From contig JAGWUI010000001.1 of assembly GCA_028868515.1 (NCBI GenBank), positions 62,001 through 126,000 of the forward strand: a DNA stretch of 64,000 nucleotides. Direction: 5' to 3'. This DNA comes from Gammaproteobacteria bacterium (lineage in GTDB: Bacteria > Pseudomonadota > Gammaproteobacteria > Pseudomonadales > Moraxellaceae). The notes beneath the pieces were generated by a model. It saw only the letters and a list, made by a program, of their open reading frames with translations, did not search any database and was not told the DNA's origin. Shown piece by piece: positions 9,733-18,878 of the stretch; the first letter of the stretch is position 1, and every line of letters begins with the position of its first letter. A program made the position numbers and the translations under genes.

Positions 9733-10239
9733 TTAATAAGCACCCATATAATCACGCTTACCAATCTCTACACCGTTGTGGCGCAAGATGGCATAAGCAG
9801 TTGTCACATGAAAGAAAAATTGTGGCAAACCATAATTGAGCAAATAAGTTTCACCGTTTAACTTTTTCTCTTTTGGCGTATTAGGACGTAATACGATTTC
9901 TAAAGACTCTTTACCGTCCATTTGGGATGCGGAAATGCCGTCAAGAATTGAGAGTGTGTTTTTGATGCGGGTTTGCAATTCTGCAAAAGTTTGCTCGCTA
10001 TCGTCATAAGCAGGCACTTCGATTCCAGCCAAACGTGAAGGAACGCTCTTTGCGAAATCAGATGCGATTTGTACCTGACGAACGAGAGGGAACATATCGG
10101 GATACAAGCGGGATTGCAGCAATACTGTTGGATCAATTTTTTTATCTGTCGCGTGAGCCTCTGCTTTGCTGAGTACATCACCCAGCGCAGTCAGTAATTG
10201 TCTGAATACTGGAATAGAAGCGTTATACAACGTAGTCAT
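9733..10239 (-). CDS. DUF1993 domain protein
   Basis: 168 residues covering the whole DUF1993 fold, a DinB-like four-helix bundle. Family signatures seen are RLYPDMFPLVRQVQIASDFAK and the C-terminal FFFHVTTAYAILRHNGVEIGKRDYMG. The conserved His in FHVTTAYAILRH could be part of a metal site as in DinB relatives. There is no signal peptide. It stands between the TPR gene and cca on the same strand with gaps of 60-170 bases, so co-transcription is possible. Role is unknown. Confidence 0.85.
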   Translation of the reverse strand: MTTLYNASIPVFRQLLTALGDVLSKAEAHATDKKIDPTVLLQSRLYPDMFPLVRQVQIASDFAKSVPSRLAGIEVPAYDDSEQTFAELQTRIKNTLSILDGISASQMDGKESLEIVLRPNTPKEKKLNGETYLLNYGLPQFFFHVTTAYAILRHNGVEIGKRDYMGAY

Positions 10240-10301
10240 AAGACATCCTTAGTTCAAAAAAACAGTGGTAAGTTATTGAAAATATTTTACATAAAATCAT
10301 G

Positions 10302-11591
10302 CTAATGAATGAGTTGATTCGCATCTTCTTCAAAAGCCGCCGATACTTTATTGGACAACTCTAAAGCAGTTTGTTGAGTGAAGGGAAGCTTTGTAATAGC
10401 CTCAATCCTCGCAGCAACCAGTGCCTCACCAATACTTAAACCTTTCAGGTTGCTTGGTAAATCCGCCGCGCGGACTTTGCGAACAGCAATCACTGCTGCA
10501 CGTAAATAATCAGCTTGTGGATAATCTCGAGTTTCTAAACCTAGACGTCCGCGCGCATCACATAAACATGCTTGTATGTATTCTTCTACGCGCTCAGGTT
10601 TGCGTAACACATCTATACGTTGTAATAGACGCCAGACTGTTCCTGGACGCAAATCAAGCACGCGATGACACATCAGATGTTCACGACAAACGATCTCCGC
10701 AAGCTCACGAAAACTAGTAGGCACTTTGAGTTGGTTGCAGACTTCGCGAACAGATGCAAGACCGCGTTCTTCATGTTGAATATGCCGAGGCCACTCATCA
10801 CGAGGGGTTAATGCTTTTCCTAAGTCATGAAGTAATGTTGCAAATCGCACTTGAGTAGAAAAACCATATTCACAGGCGCGTTGCAGCGCCATCATGGTAT
10901 GAAGACCCGTATCAATCTCAGGATGATGCTGTGGACGTTGGGGGACGCCAAACAAGGCATCTAGCTCAGGAAGCAGAACTTTCAGTGCTCCACAATCCCG
11001 TAGAACCTGAAAATAAACCTCAGCACGATCTTCGCCTAAAGCGCGTTCAGTTTCTTTCCAGATGCGTTCAGGTGTCAGACTGGATAACTCGCCACTCTCT
11101 GATAGTTGCCGCATAAACGCCATCGTTTCTGCTGCAACAGTGAAGCCAAGTGGTGCATAACGCGCAGCAAACCGCGCCACGCGTAAAACACGAAGCGGAT
11201 CTTCTGCAAAAGCAGGAGAGACATGGCGCAATACACGCGCTGCTAAATCAGCTTGCCCGTGATAAGGATCAAATAATGTTCCATCATCTGCTTGAGCCAT
11301 CGCGTTGATGGTGAGATCACGGCGAATTAAATCTTCTTCAAGCGTTAAATCTGGAGACGTGTAAAAAGTAAATCCGCTGTAGCCAGTACCAGATTTACGT
11401 TCGGTACGCGCTAGAGCGTACTCTTCATGCGTTTTAGGATGCAAAAATACTGGAAAATCTGACCCAACAGGCTTGAAACCTTGCTCAATCATTTGTTCCG
11501 GTGTGCTGCCCACCACAACATAGTCACGTTCAACTATTGGTCGGCCTAATAATGCATCCCTTACAGCACCTCCAACCAAATAAATGTTCAT
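10302..11591 (-). CDS. cca: CCA-adding tRNA nucleotidyltransferase
   Basis: Adds or repairs the 3' CCA end of tRNAs in the cytoplasm. Class II nucleotidyltransferase head: [10 protein letters not shown], then RDYVVVG with the catalytic carboxylates, and the [15 protein letters not shown] motif. An HD phosphohydrolase domain follows (LHDLGK near residue 250, then CREHLMCHR), as in the E. coli multifunctional enzyme. Length 429 is typical (E. coli 412). Start ATG at 11591. Confidence 0.95.
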   Translation of the reverse strand: MNIYLVGGAVRDALLGRPIVERDYVVVGSTPEQMIEQGFKPVGSDFPVFLHPKTHEEYALARTERKSGTGYSGFTFYTSPDLTLEEDLIRRDLTINAMAQADDGTLFDPYHGQADLAARVLRHVSPAFAEDPLRVLRVARFAARYAPLGFTVAAETMAFMRQLSESGELSSLTPERIWKETERALGEDRAEVYFQVLRDCGALKVLLPELDALFGVPQRPQHHPEIDTGLHTMMALQRACEYGFSTQVRFATLLHDLGKALTPRDEWPRHIQHEERGLASVREVCNQLKVPTSFRELAEIVCREHLMCHRVLDLRPGTVWRLLQRIDVLRKPERVEEYIQACLCDARGRLGLETRDYPQADYLRAAVIAVRKVRAADLPSNLKGLSIGEALVAARIEAITKLPFTQQTALELSNKVSAAFEEDANQLIH

Positions 11592-11862
11592 GAAAATAGC
11601 CTCTATATGGTGAGAGCATGGTGCAGAATTTATTTATAAACAAGTAAAAAAAGGTATCAATTTTTATGTTTTTAGATAGTGTGCTGCAACAGGGTAATTT
11701 ATTAATTTTTTCAATACAATTCGATGCTTGTCTATGCTAGAAAAATGAGCATTTTTAGTACACCATTTGTTCAAAGCAAAAAACATATTTTTGTCATTCA
11801 AAACGCGTATTGTCATTCTTAAAATACAAAAGTCATCAGTTGATTGTTGCCAAGGAATATTT

Positions 11863-12546
11863 ATGCAAAGCAACCCTGAAACAATTACACCGAAAACTCT
11901 CAAGAGACCCATTGTACCGTATTATCCGCATGAAGAGTTTGCCAATGCACTCAGTCATGGGCTTGGAATGTTGGCAGCGATTGTTGCGACGGTCTTTATG
12001 CTTATGAAAGCAGCAGCCTCAAATTTGTCGCATCAACAAATTGTTGGGGTTGCTGTATACGGTATCAGCATGATCGTACTGTTTTTGAGCTCGACTCTAT
12101 ATCACAGTGCAAAAAATGAAGTTCAAAAAACAATCCTCAATCGTTTGGATCATTGTGCGATTTATTTATTAATTGCAGGAAGTTATACGCCATTTCTGAT
12201 GATTACACTGCATACAACGTTGGCAGATGTACTGTTGGTCATAATCTGGTTACTTGCTTTTGCTGGAATTATTTTTAAGATTTTTTATATTGATAAGTTT
12301 CCACGAACTTCATTGGCAACTTATTTACTCATGGGCTGGTTGTCGATTTTGGCAATGTACCAGCTTTATCAAGTTGCGCCGATTCAGTTGCTTTATTTGT
12401 TGGTTGCGGGTGGTTTAAGCTACAGCATTGGTACAATTTTTTATGCGATCAATAAAATTCCATATAATCATGCAATTTGGCATATTTTTGTATTAGCAGG
12501 TGCTGCGCTGCATTGCTGGGCAATTTGGCAATTTGTGATTCCTTAG
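11863..12546 (+). CDS. trhA: Haemolysin III / PAQR-type membrane protein
   Basis: 227-residue, seven-helix membrane protein of the PAQR/HlyIII family (YqfA/TrhA). The metal-site motifs are all present: EEFANALSHGLG at the start, SSTLYHSA, LDHCAIYLLIAGSYTP, and HAIWHIFVLAGAALHCW at the end. The start at 11863 is chosen because AAGGA lies six bases upstream and the homologous N-terminus (PYYPHEEFANALSHG) begins soon after; the frame extends upstream without such support. Family members are tied to membrane-energetics homeostasis; haemolysis is not implied. Confidence 0.88.
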   Translation: MQSNPETITPKTLKRPIVPYYPHEEFANALSHGLGMLAAIVATVFMLMKAAASNLSHQQIVGVAVYGISMIVLFLSSTLYHSAKNEVQKTILNRLDHCAIYLLIAGSYTPFLMITLHTTLADVLLVIIWLLAFAGIIFKIFYIDKFPRTSLATYLLMGWLSILAMYQLYQVAPIQLLYLLVAGGLSYSIGTIFYAINKIPYNHAIWHIFVLAGAALHCWAIWQFVIP

Positions 12547-12650
12547 ATACATTTATATCTCTTGTATAAAGCGATTTCACGTTTAACTTCGCATACAATA
12601 CACTCATTCTCTGGCAGCATCCTAACGGACTACATAACGGACTATAAGCA

Positions 12651-14150
12651 GTGCAGACTCTTCAACAATCGCTCCATAAACAACCTGATCAACTTCCTTA
12701 TAGCTTTGCTAAGCGTCACGGCGTCATCCTCAAATTCGATGGCGCACAAACCGTCATCGTGCTGCGCGAGAACGCACCTTTGCCTGCAGTCAATGAGGCA
12801 AGACGTATCGTCGGTATACCATCAAGCTATCAAACTGTGACTGATGATGAGTTTGCGCGTTTGTTAGCAGGTTCATATTCACGAGACAGTGGTCAATCCC
12901 AAGAAGTTGCTGCTGGTTTGGAAGATCACCCTGATTTGCTCAGTCTTGCTGATCAAGTGCCTGAAGCTGAAGATTTGATGGATCAGGAGGATGATGCTCC
13001 GATTATTCGTTTGATCAATGCGTTATTGTCTGAAGCGATTCGTTTAAATGCTTCGGATATTCACATTGAGTCGTTTGAAAAGAAACTTTCTGTGCGGCTT
13101 CGTGTTGATGGTCAACTCCGCGAAATTGTTCAGCCACGTCGTGAGCTTGCCCCGTTACTGGTTTCTCGTATCAAGGTTATGGCACGTTTGGATATTGCCG
13201 AAAAACGCATTCCACAAGATGGACGTATTTCATTGCGCTTGGCAGGTCGGGAAGTGGATGTCCGTGTTTCGACGTTACCATCGAGTCATGGTGAACGCGT
13301 CGTGATGCGTTTGCTGGATAAACAAGCGGGGCGACTGAATATGTCGTTGCTTGGATTGATGGATAATGACTATGAGCGTTTGACGCATTTGATTCATCGT
13401 CCGCATGGCATTATTTTGGTGACAGGCCCAACGGGTTCGGGGAAAACCACAACGCTGTATGCTGCGTTATCTGATTTGAATGATCATACGCGCAACATTC
13501 TCACTGCTGAAGATCCAATCGAATATCAAATTGAAGGAATTGGACAAACACAGGTTAATACCAAAGTCGATATGACATTCGCACGTAGTTTGCGGGCGAT
13601 GTTGCGTCAGGATCCTGATGTAGTGATGGTGGGTGAGATTCGCGATTTAGAAACTGCTGAAATTGCAGTACAAGCTTCATTGACTGGTCACTTGGTATTG
13701 TCTACGTTGCATACAAATACTGCAATTGGCGCAGTGACTCGCTTGAAAGATATGGGCATCGAGCCATTCTTATTATCCAGCTCTTTGATTGGTGTGGTTG
13801 CGCAGCGCTTAGTTCGAACACTTTGTTCGCATTGTCATACTTGGCGTCAGGCGGATGACTATGAGGAAGCATTGTTTACTCAGATTAAGCATCCGCATCC
13901 ATTACAACTTCCTATTCCAGTCGGTTGTGATAAGTGTAATAACTCTGGATTTTCAGGGCGTACAGCGATTTATGAGGTTGTGCCTGTCGATGATGCAATG
14001 CGTCGTTTGATTCATAGTGAAGTTGCTGAACATGAGTTAGAAAAACTCGCGCGCACTTTGTCACCATCGATTCGTCAAGATGGCTTAGAAAAAGTGCTAT
14101 TAGGCAAAACAACAATTGAGGAAGTGCTTAGAGCAACAAGAGAAGAATAA
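12651..14150 (+). CDS. gspE: Type II secretion ATPase GspE
   Basis: Cytoplasmic hexameric ATPase that drives the type II secretion pseudopilus. N-terminal GspL-binding part (LPYSFAKRHGV), then the N2 domain (ASDIHIE, RLRVDG, EKRIPQDGRI), Walker A GPTGSGKTTT near residue 260, Asp box AEDPIEYQ, Walker B/AIRMNP-like VMVGEIRDLETAEIA, His box. A tetracysteine zinc element follows near residues 393-430 (CSHCHTW...CDKCNNSG), which marks GspE rather than PilB or PilT. Start is GTG. No other gsp gene lies beside it, as is usual in Acinetobacter, where these genes are scattered. Confidence 0.93.
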   Translation: MQTLQQSLHKQPDQLPYSFAKRHGVILKFDGAQTVIVLRENAPLPAVNEARRIVGIPSSYQTVTDDEFARLLAGSYSRDSGQSQEVAAGLEDHPDLLSLADQVPEAEDLMDQEDDAPIIRLINALLSEAIRLNASDIHIESFEKKLSVRLRVDGQLREIVQPRRELAPLLVSRIKVMARLDIAEKRIPQDGRISLRLAGREVDVRVSTLPSSHGERVVMRLLDKQAGRLNMSLLGLMDNDYERLTHLIHRPHGIILVTGPTGSGKTTTLYAALSDLNDHTRNILTAEDPIEYQIEGIGQTQVNTKVDMTFARSLRAMLRQDPDVVMVGEIRDLETAEIAVQASLTGHLVLSTLHTNTAIGAVTRLKDMGIEPFLLSSSLIGVVAQRLVRTLCSHCHTWRQADDYEEALFTQIKHPHPLQLPIPVGCDKCNNSGFSGRTAIYEVVPVDDAMRRLIHSEVAEHELEKLARTLSPSIRQDGLEKVLLGKTTIEEVLRATREE

Positions 14151-14178
14151 AATCCAAAAAAGGGGATTACTCTTCATC

Positions 14179-14610
14179 CTAAGCCATATTTCTACGTTTT
14201 CTTGATAATCGTCCAATCATGATATGAATAGGTAAAGCGGTTACACTGATGACACCAATCCAGATGTGTAACCATTTAACCATTTCATGCCAGCTTTCAG
14301 GGCTGTAGTAGAGTCCTGTACCTGAGAAAGCTAATAACAGCATGATGGATAAGATGCTCAAACCACTTAAAAGATTTCTTTTTCGATGGAGCGACATTCT
14401 GATATGCATACTCCACAACGAGCCGATGATCAGTAACATGAACATGGCGAAGATGCCGTGAATTTTCAGCGTATTTACTGTTAAGTCAGAAGGTGTTTGC
14501 ATTTGCCAGTCTTGGGAATAAGCAAAATATAATCCTGAGACACTGATTACACCCCATATTATATAAAGTGACCAGCGATGAGCTTTAGATAATCGTATAG
14601 ACGGACGCAT
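14179..14610 (-). CDS. Four-helix, His-rich membrane protein (possible b-type cytochrome)
   Basis: 143 residues with four predicted membrane helices. Histidines lie in or at helix ends: KIHGIF (helix 2), WSMHIRM (end of helix 2), KWLHIWIGV and LPIHIMIG (helix 4), plus KAHRWSLYI at helix 1. The pattern resembles bis-His haem b sites of b561/ferric-reductase-like proteins, but no family was recognised with certainty. The start at 14610 (MRPSIRL) leaves a 20-base gap to apbE; the longer frame to 14673 would overlap it and reads unlike protein. It is last in the Fur-linked operon, so it may pass electrons to the flavinylated protein encoded upstream. Confidence 0.7.
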   Translation of the reverse strand: MRPSIRLSKAHRWSLYIIWGVISVSGLYFAYSQDWQMQTPSDLTVNTLKIHGIFAMFMLLIIGSLWSMHIRMSLHRKRNLLSGLSILSIMLLLAFSGTGLYYSPESWHEMVKWLHIWIGVISVTALPIHIMIGRLSRKRRNMA

Positions 14611-14630
14611 AATAAACCTGCTTGAACTAA

Positions 14631-15440
14631 TTACTTCACAATAATGCCAGTTGCACCAAAACGTTGTAAACACGGATGTTTAATATTGCCACTGATCGCA
14701 AGGACTTTGGTTAAACCATCGGCAAGCCATGCAGTTTTGGCAATGACGCTGTAGCTATAAGGTTGTGTGATGGCTTGACGATTGAGTGGATTAACCAAGG
14801 CACTCACAGTTTGTTCTTCAACTTGCTGCTCAGAATAATAAATTCCTGACGTCGCAAACGCTCCGGCACTAAGCTCACCCATCGGTAGTAATTGTTGTAA
14901 ATTGCTTGGATTGCGTATAAAAATCGGTTCAGATTGTTGTCCAAGTACTCGTAAATCTCCACCCGCATTCACGATCGCATTTTGCACACCATGATGTCTT
15001 AACGTGTGAATCGCAAGGTCAACAGCAAAACCTTTAGCGATGCCACTTAAATCAAGCAATAGCGGCGCATGATAATAAACATGGAAGTCGGGTAGTAATT
15101 CAACCTGTGCCTGTGTGGCTGAGTTTGAAGAATGCTGATGATGATCGGGTAGCATATTCCAACTGACTAAAGTGTCTGCGATCGTACAGTCAAATAGTCC
15201 TTCCGATTCTTTAAATAGTTTTTGTACTCGTTTAAGCACAGCATAAGTGAGCGGATTGACCTGAACTGGATGCAAATATGCAGTCTGATTTAGTTGAGAC
15301 AACTCACTATCGGCTTGCTGAAAACTCATCAATTGCTGCACATGCTCAATTCGTGCAAATGCAGCATTGATCGCTTCATGCGCTTGGTCTTCTTGAGTTG
15401 GAGAAATCGCATGAAGCGTGATTTCAACAAAAGTGCCCAA
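14631..15440 (-). CDS. apbE: ApbE-type FAD:protein FMN transferase
   Basis: Transfers FMN from FAD onto a Thr in a target protein's S-G-A-T motif, in or facing the periplasm. Motifs seen: GTFVEI, LLDLSGIAKGFAVD (FAD/Mg site) and AIVNAGGDLRV, and a C-terminal TAWLADGLTKVLAI. The only usual start codon in frame is the TTG at 15440, in the middle of the family's conserved RARPLLGTF segment. That segment is encoded in frame up to about 15470 (IIRARPL), upstream of the TTG and across the stop of the FMN-binding gene at 15455. So the true start is probably further upstream, at a non-standard codon or by coupling. The substrate is surely the neighbouring FMN-binding protein. Confidence 0.88.
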   Translation of the reverse strand: MGTFVEITLHAISPTQEDQAHEAINAAFARIEHVQQLMSFQQADSELSQLNQTAYLHPVQVNPLTYAVLKRVQKLFKESEGLFDCTIADTLVSWNMLPDHHQHSSNSATQAQVELLPDFHVYYHAPLLLDLSGIAKGFAVDLAIHTLRHHGVQNAIVNAGGDLRVLGQQSEPIFIRNPSNLQQLLPMGELSAGAFATSGIYYSEQQVEEQTVSALVNPLNRQAITQPYSYSVIAKTAWLADGLTKVLAISGNIKHPCLQRFGATGIIVK

Positions 15441-15454
15441 TAAAGGGCGAGCTC

Positions 15455-15982
15455 TTATGATGTTAATGATTTCAATACCAATGCATGAAATTGTAAAACA
15501 CGTCTAATGCTATCTGTTAGATGCTTAGATGACAGTGTGGCGCCGCTGATATTGTGAATATCTTTATTCAATGTTAATGGTGAAGTCGCTGTTTTTCCTA
15601 CAAACTGCTGACGCCAAGATGCTCCGCGAACTTGTTCACCATAAGATTCATTATATTGCAAAATTTCAACTTGTTTGATTGAACCGTCCGCATTAATCCC
15701 GATCGCATAGGTAATCATTTCATGCTTACCCAGCGCCTGATCAATCATAAACCAACCACCATCACTACTTTTATAGATTTGATCTGTTTCGATGGCATAA
15801 GACACGTTGGATGTTTTATCCAAAGCTTTTTGTTGCTCAGGCGTGAGATGTACTGCAATTTTTTGCAATGTTGCGTTCGGAAAAATTAATTTTTGAGCTT
15901 GTTCAGTGGTTAAGTAAACTGCTGAATGACAGACAATTGGCGTCACGCATAATAATGTACTCGCCAGTGGACTCCATTTCAT
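15455..15982 (-). CDS. Exported FMN-binding domain protein (ApbE target)
   Basis: 175 residues with a cleavable signal peptide (MKWSPLASTLLCVTPIVCHS) and an FMN_bind domain. The flavinylation site is ISGATLSS near residue 146, the S-G-A-T-x-S motif whose Thr receives FMN through a phosphoester bond, just as in NqrC and RnfG. Upstream features typical of the fold are GWFMIDQALGKHEMITYAIG and VEILQYNESYGEQVRG. ApbE is encoded directly downstream, overlapping in sequence. Likely a periplasmic electron carrier; the partner may be the 4-TM protein. Confidence 0.9.
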   Translation of the reverse strand: MKWSPLASTLLCVTPIVCHSAVYLTTEQAQKLIFPNATLQKIAVHLTPEQQKALDKTSNVSYAIETDQIYKSSDGGWFMIDQALGKHEMITYAIGINADGSIKQVEILQYNESYGEQVRGASWRQQFVGKTATSPLTLNKDIHNISGATLSSKHLTDSIRRVLQFHALVLKSLTS

Positions 15983-16074
15983 CGGTAATGACCTCTTATA
16001 TCTAAAAATACGAGAGCATTTATTAATTATAAATGCGTTGTTGTCGTGTTCTCATTTCTTTAACATGAATTAAA

Positions 16075-16983
16075 TCAGTTAAATGGAAATCCAATCTTGA
16101 ATACAAATTGATTGCGGCCGTGATTGTCTGAAACTCTGTCATAGTTGCCATCATAGCTGCAATCGGCGGTTCCATCGCCATAGCATTTGCCACTGATCTG
16201 ATAACGCCAAGCCATCGTTGCCCACCATTTTTGGTCAGCATAATGCAGCGTTGGGCCAATAAAATTGGCGGTTTGGGTATGTTTATTCCAATAATAACCA
16301 TCGTGATCGGTATGAAATCGACCTTCTAGACCACCAGACCAGTTCGATGCAAAGCGATACGATGCGCCATATAAAATGTCGCCCATCGAATTACGGATCA
16401 CACCCGCATTATCATAGGTTTCTTTTTCTGGTTCGTAGAGAAAGTTCGCAGCAAGTATTAGACGGTCATCAAGGAAGTTTGATTGAAGAAGCATCCGTAA
16501 CTCAAGGGAATTTTCCCATCTACCAATCGTTGGTTCCACATATAAACCTACGCCGACAGGAGAGGTGACAGGATTAGTCAAACGCCAAATCGCTTCCAAT
16601 GAAACACCATCAACTTCGAACCGATGGTAAGACGTAGAATCATGTGCACTACTTGGCACACCGAAGCCTGCCGTACACGGTAAAGTCTGACCATCACACA
16701 TGTCTGGGTTGGTGTAATTTCGCGCAGCATTAATTGAAAACATATTTAAATAACCTGCAACCTGCAGATCATCAGTGACACCATATTCAATTTCGGTACG
16801 GTATTGTCCCAAGTTGTATGTGCCTGTACGTTGTCCATGGGTGACATCAGCGCGCTGCTCAAGCTCCCATTTGCCTTGAGGTTGAGTATCGAGGGTATAA
16901 ACAAAACCAAATAATCCTTCACCAGCATTTGCTGTATGTGAGAGTCCAATACACATCGTCAAAAGTATCGCGCGCTTAAACAT
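16075..16983 (-). CDS. DUF6662-like outer-membrane beta-strand protein
   Basis: 302 residues with signal peptide MFKRAILLTMCIGLSHTANA. The mature part begins GEGLFGFVYTLDTQPQGKWELEQ and alternates amphipathic strands, ending in an aromatic-hydrophobic strand NQFVFKIGFPFN as outer-membrane proteins do. It holds four Cys in two short Cys pairs (MCDGQTLPC; CYGDGTADC). Judged similar to DUF6662 proteins from memory. First gene of the unit with FMN-binding protein, ApbE and the 4-TM protein (92-base gap to the next), and it sits directly behind a Fur-like box. Function unknown. Confidence 0.7.
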   Translation of the reverse strand: MFKRAILLTMCIGLSHTANAGEGLFGFVYTLDTQPQGKWELEQRADVTHGQRTGTYNLGQYRTEIEYGVTDDLQVAGYLNMFSINAARNYTNPDMCDGQTLPCTAGFGVPSSAHDSTSYHRFEVDGVSLEAIWRLTNPVTSPVGVGLYVEPTIGRWENSLELRMLLQSNFLDDRLILAANFLYEPEKETYDNAGVIRNSMGDILYGASYRFASNWSGGLEGRFHTDHDGYYWNKHTQTANFIGPTLHYADQKWWATMAWRYQISGKCYGDGTADCSYDGNYDRVSDNHGRNQFVFKIGFPFN

Positions 16984-17028
16984 AGTATCCCCAGTATCAT
17001 CTTGTATCGATGTTGTAGTTTTTTATTA

Positions 17029-17061
17029 TAATGATTATGAGAATTGTTCTCAATATTATTA
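17029..17061 (-). promoter_or_regulatory. Fur-like operator
   Basis: The core TGAGAATTGTTCTCA (17038-17052) is a perfect 6-3-6 inverted repeat. It is flanked by taatgat on one side and atattatta on the other, together giving the GATAATGATAATCATTATC-like pattern of Fur boxes. It lies about 55 bases upstream of the DUF6662-like start at 16983. Regulation by iron is inferred from this site alone. Confidence 0.7.
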
Positions 17062-17120
17062 ATCAAGAAAAAGTATGAAAAAAAATTTTGCTTGTATAAG
17101 AGACAAGAATGAGGTTTTTC

Positions 17121-17152
17121 AAAATAAAAAAGCGGCTTGTTTATAAGCCGCT
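17121..17152 (-). terminator. Intrinsic terminator after DUF1304 gene
   Basis: The perfect stem AGCGGCTT/AAGCCGCT (17131-17138 and 17145-17152) with a six-base loop is followed on the minus strand by a T-rich run (TTTTTATTTT). It ends transcription coming from 17201 and insulates the Fur-box promoter. Confidence 0.85.
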
Positions 17153-17200
17153 GAATTGGAGTGTTAATTTAATATTTGAAATTAAATGATTTTATATATT

Positions 17201-17566
17201 TTAAATTGCTTTACTTACGAGTACGAGTGCCAAGGCAGTGATCGCTGGTAACGCTTGAACAAAGAAGATTTTACGGCTTACCGTCATTGCACCAAAAATA
17301 CCGGCCACAATGACACATGTTAGAAAAAACAGTTTAATTGAAAATCCAGCCTGTCCGAGGCAGATGCCCCACGATAAACCTGCTGCAAGAAAACCATTAT
17401 ACAAACCTTGATTTGCCGCTAATGTCTTAGACTGTGAGGCAAAATCTTTATCTAAGCCAAAGGCAGCTCGACCATAAGAAGTGTCCCAAAGAAACATTTC
17501 TAGGATTAAAAAGTAGACATGTAATAGGGCAACTAAACCAATTAAAATATTTCCTAATAAATACAT
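17201..17566 (-). CDS. DUF1304 membrane protein
   Basis: 121 residues with four membrane helices. The family-typical features are LLHVYFLILEMFLW in helix 1, a short loop FGLDKDF, ANQGLYNGFLAAGLSWG, and the last helix ALPAITALALVLV. Function of the family is not established. It is followed by a strong terminator. Confidence 0.85.
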   Translation of the reverse strand: MYLLGNILIGLVALLHVYFLILEMFLWDTSYGRAAFGLDKDFASQSKTLAANQGLYNGFLAAGLSWGICLGQAGFSIKLFFLTCVIVAGIFGAMTVSRKIFFVQALPAITALALVLVSKAI

Positions 17567-17640
17567 GCTGAGATTCCTTTAAGATTTAAATTGATTCTTT
17601 AAAACAACGACTCACATGCCTTTGTGATTAAAAAGCTGCA

Positions 17641-17847
17641 TTAATGAATCGCCGATGTATCTATTCTTGATCGATTAGACGATGCTTGAGCAGGAGCTAA
17701 CTCCCCAGCAAATGCTCTCTCGAGTGTTGAATTTACTGTATTTTCTGCATCGCTACGCTGTGTATTCATACTGGTACAGCCGTGTAGTTGTATCAGTATG
17801 AACAGACTTAGAGTAACGCGCAGTCCAAACTGCCCCCACGTTGGCAT
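17641..17847 (-). CDS. Small lipoprotein
   Basis: 68 residues with a signal peptide ending in a lipobox, LHGC-TS, so the mature lipoprotein has only about 44 residues (TSMNTQRSDAENTVNSTL...). The start ATG overlaps the TAA of the AdeT-like gene by one base (taATG), implying translational coupling. No family recognised. It may be an accessory to the AdeT-like protein. Confidence 0.6.
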   Translation of the reverse strand: MPTWGQFGLRVTLSLFILIQLHGCTSMNTQRSDAENTVNSTLERAFAGELAPAQASSNRSRIDTSAIH

Positions 17848-18848
17848 TATTCCTCTCCCATACCGCAGTCAAATCCGCTCGGAATTTTTAGACAACGCGC
17901 TTTTTTGGTGATATTTGCCATGCGTTTATTATAGATCCCTTGATGAATTAAACTCAGACGTGCTTCACGGAGAAGTTTGTCATAGCCAAGCTTATCTGCA
18001 TCACGCAGATCAACCCATTCATTAGGTGCAACGCTATCTTCTAAACGCTTGATTGATTGAAATTGTCGATTGAGTTGGCCTGCAAACCAAGTCCGACTTT
18101 TTTGGCCATATCCTTCAGGAAACTTTTCCTGATGAATGATCAGTTGTGTTGTTAGAAACGCAATGGTGTATCGACCAATACCACCTTTAGACATGCCCTT
18201 AGAGAAATCTAATGCTTTATACGCGTAAATGGGTAGATCAACCATATCGAGCTGACCAGAATTAAATTTTGAAGCGATAGAAGACAACGATACAGTCACA
18301 GGAACTGCACCAATCTTTTGCACGATTTCGTTTTGGGCTGGGTCGTAATCCAACACAGCAAAACGTTTGCCAAAGATTTTTGCCATCGTGTTAACTGTAC
18401 GGTCTGCTGCAATTGGATATGCAGCGCCTAAAGGAGAGACACCCACAATTTCGGTATCACCATTGATCATATCTGGGGCTAATTTAGGATTTGCGATTAA
18501 AGAAATAATCGTTTTTGCGACATCTGTATTGGGAATCTGACCAACGTTATCAATTGAACCTGTAAAATTATTAAATTGCCTGATACGAATACCTGTTGCA
18601 AACAGACCATCACATTTACCGCTCTTAAATGCATCAGTTGCTTTTTGCTCATCCGTGTAAGGCTTCAGCGTCACATCGGCGCCCCATTGTTTGCTGGTGA
18701 CGGCATAATCTTTCATAAAAAAATAAGCGTCGCCATTTGCACCAGATGGATCAAAGACACATATGGTTTGGGCGAATGCTGGAGCTGCTAATGTTAGAAA
18801 TAATGCTGGCGGGAAGTATTTAAATATCGTTTTCATCATCAAGTCCAT
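17847..18848 (-). CDS. AdeT1/2-type putative solute-binding protein
   Basis: 333 residues with a clear signal peptide (FPPALFLTLAAPAFAQ). The mature protein has a periplasmic solute-binding-like fold: ICVFDPSGANGDAYFFMKDYA, CDGLFATGIRIRQFN, VSPLGAAYPIAADR. It matches the family called AdeT1/AdeT2 in Acinetobacter, once described as RND-related efflux genes but resembling binding proteins. Met at 18836 is an alternative start. Four Cys in the mature protein include a C-terminal pair (CLKIPSGFDC). No transporter gene is adjacent. Confidence 0.75.
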   Translation of the reverse strand: MDLMMKTIFKYFPPALFLTLAAPAFAQTICVFDPSGANGDAYFFMKDYAVTSKQWGADVTLKPYTDEQKATDAFKSGKCDGLFATGIRIRQFNNFTGSIDNVGQIPNTDVAKTIISLIANPKLAPDMINGDTEIVGVSPLGAAYPIAADRTVNTMAKIFGKRFAVLDYDPAQNEIVQKIGAVPVTVSLSSIASKFNSGQLDMVDLPIYAYKALDFSKGMSKGGIGRYTIAFLTTQLIIHQEKFPEGYGQKSRTWFAGQLNRQFQSIKRLEDSVAPNEWVDLRDADKLGYDKLLREARLSLIHQGIYNKRMANITKKARCLKIPSGFDCGMGEE

Positions 18849-18878
18849 TTTGAAGATAATTGGGGCATTTTAAAGTCA

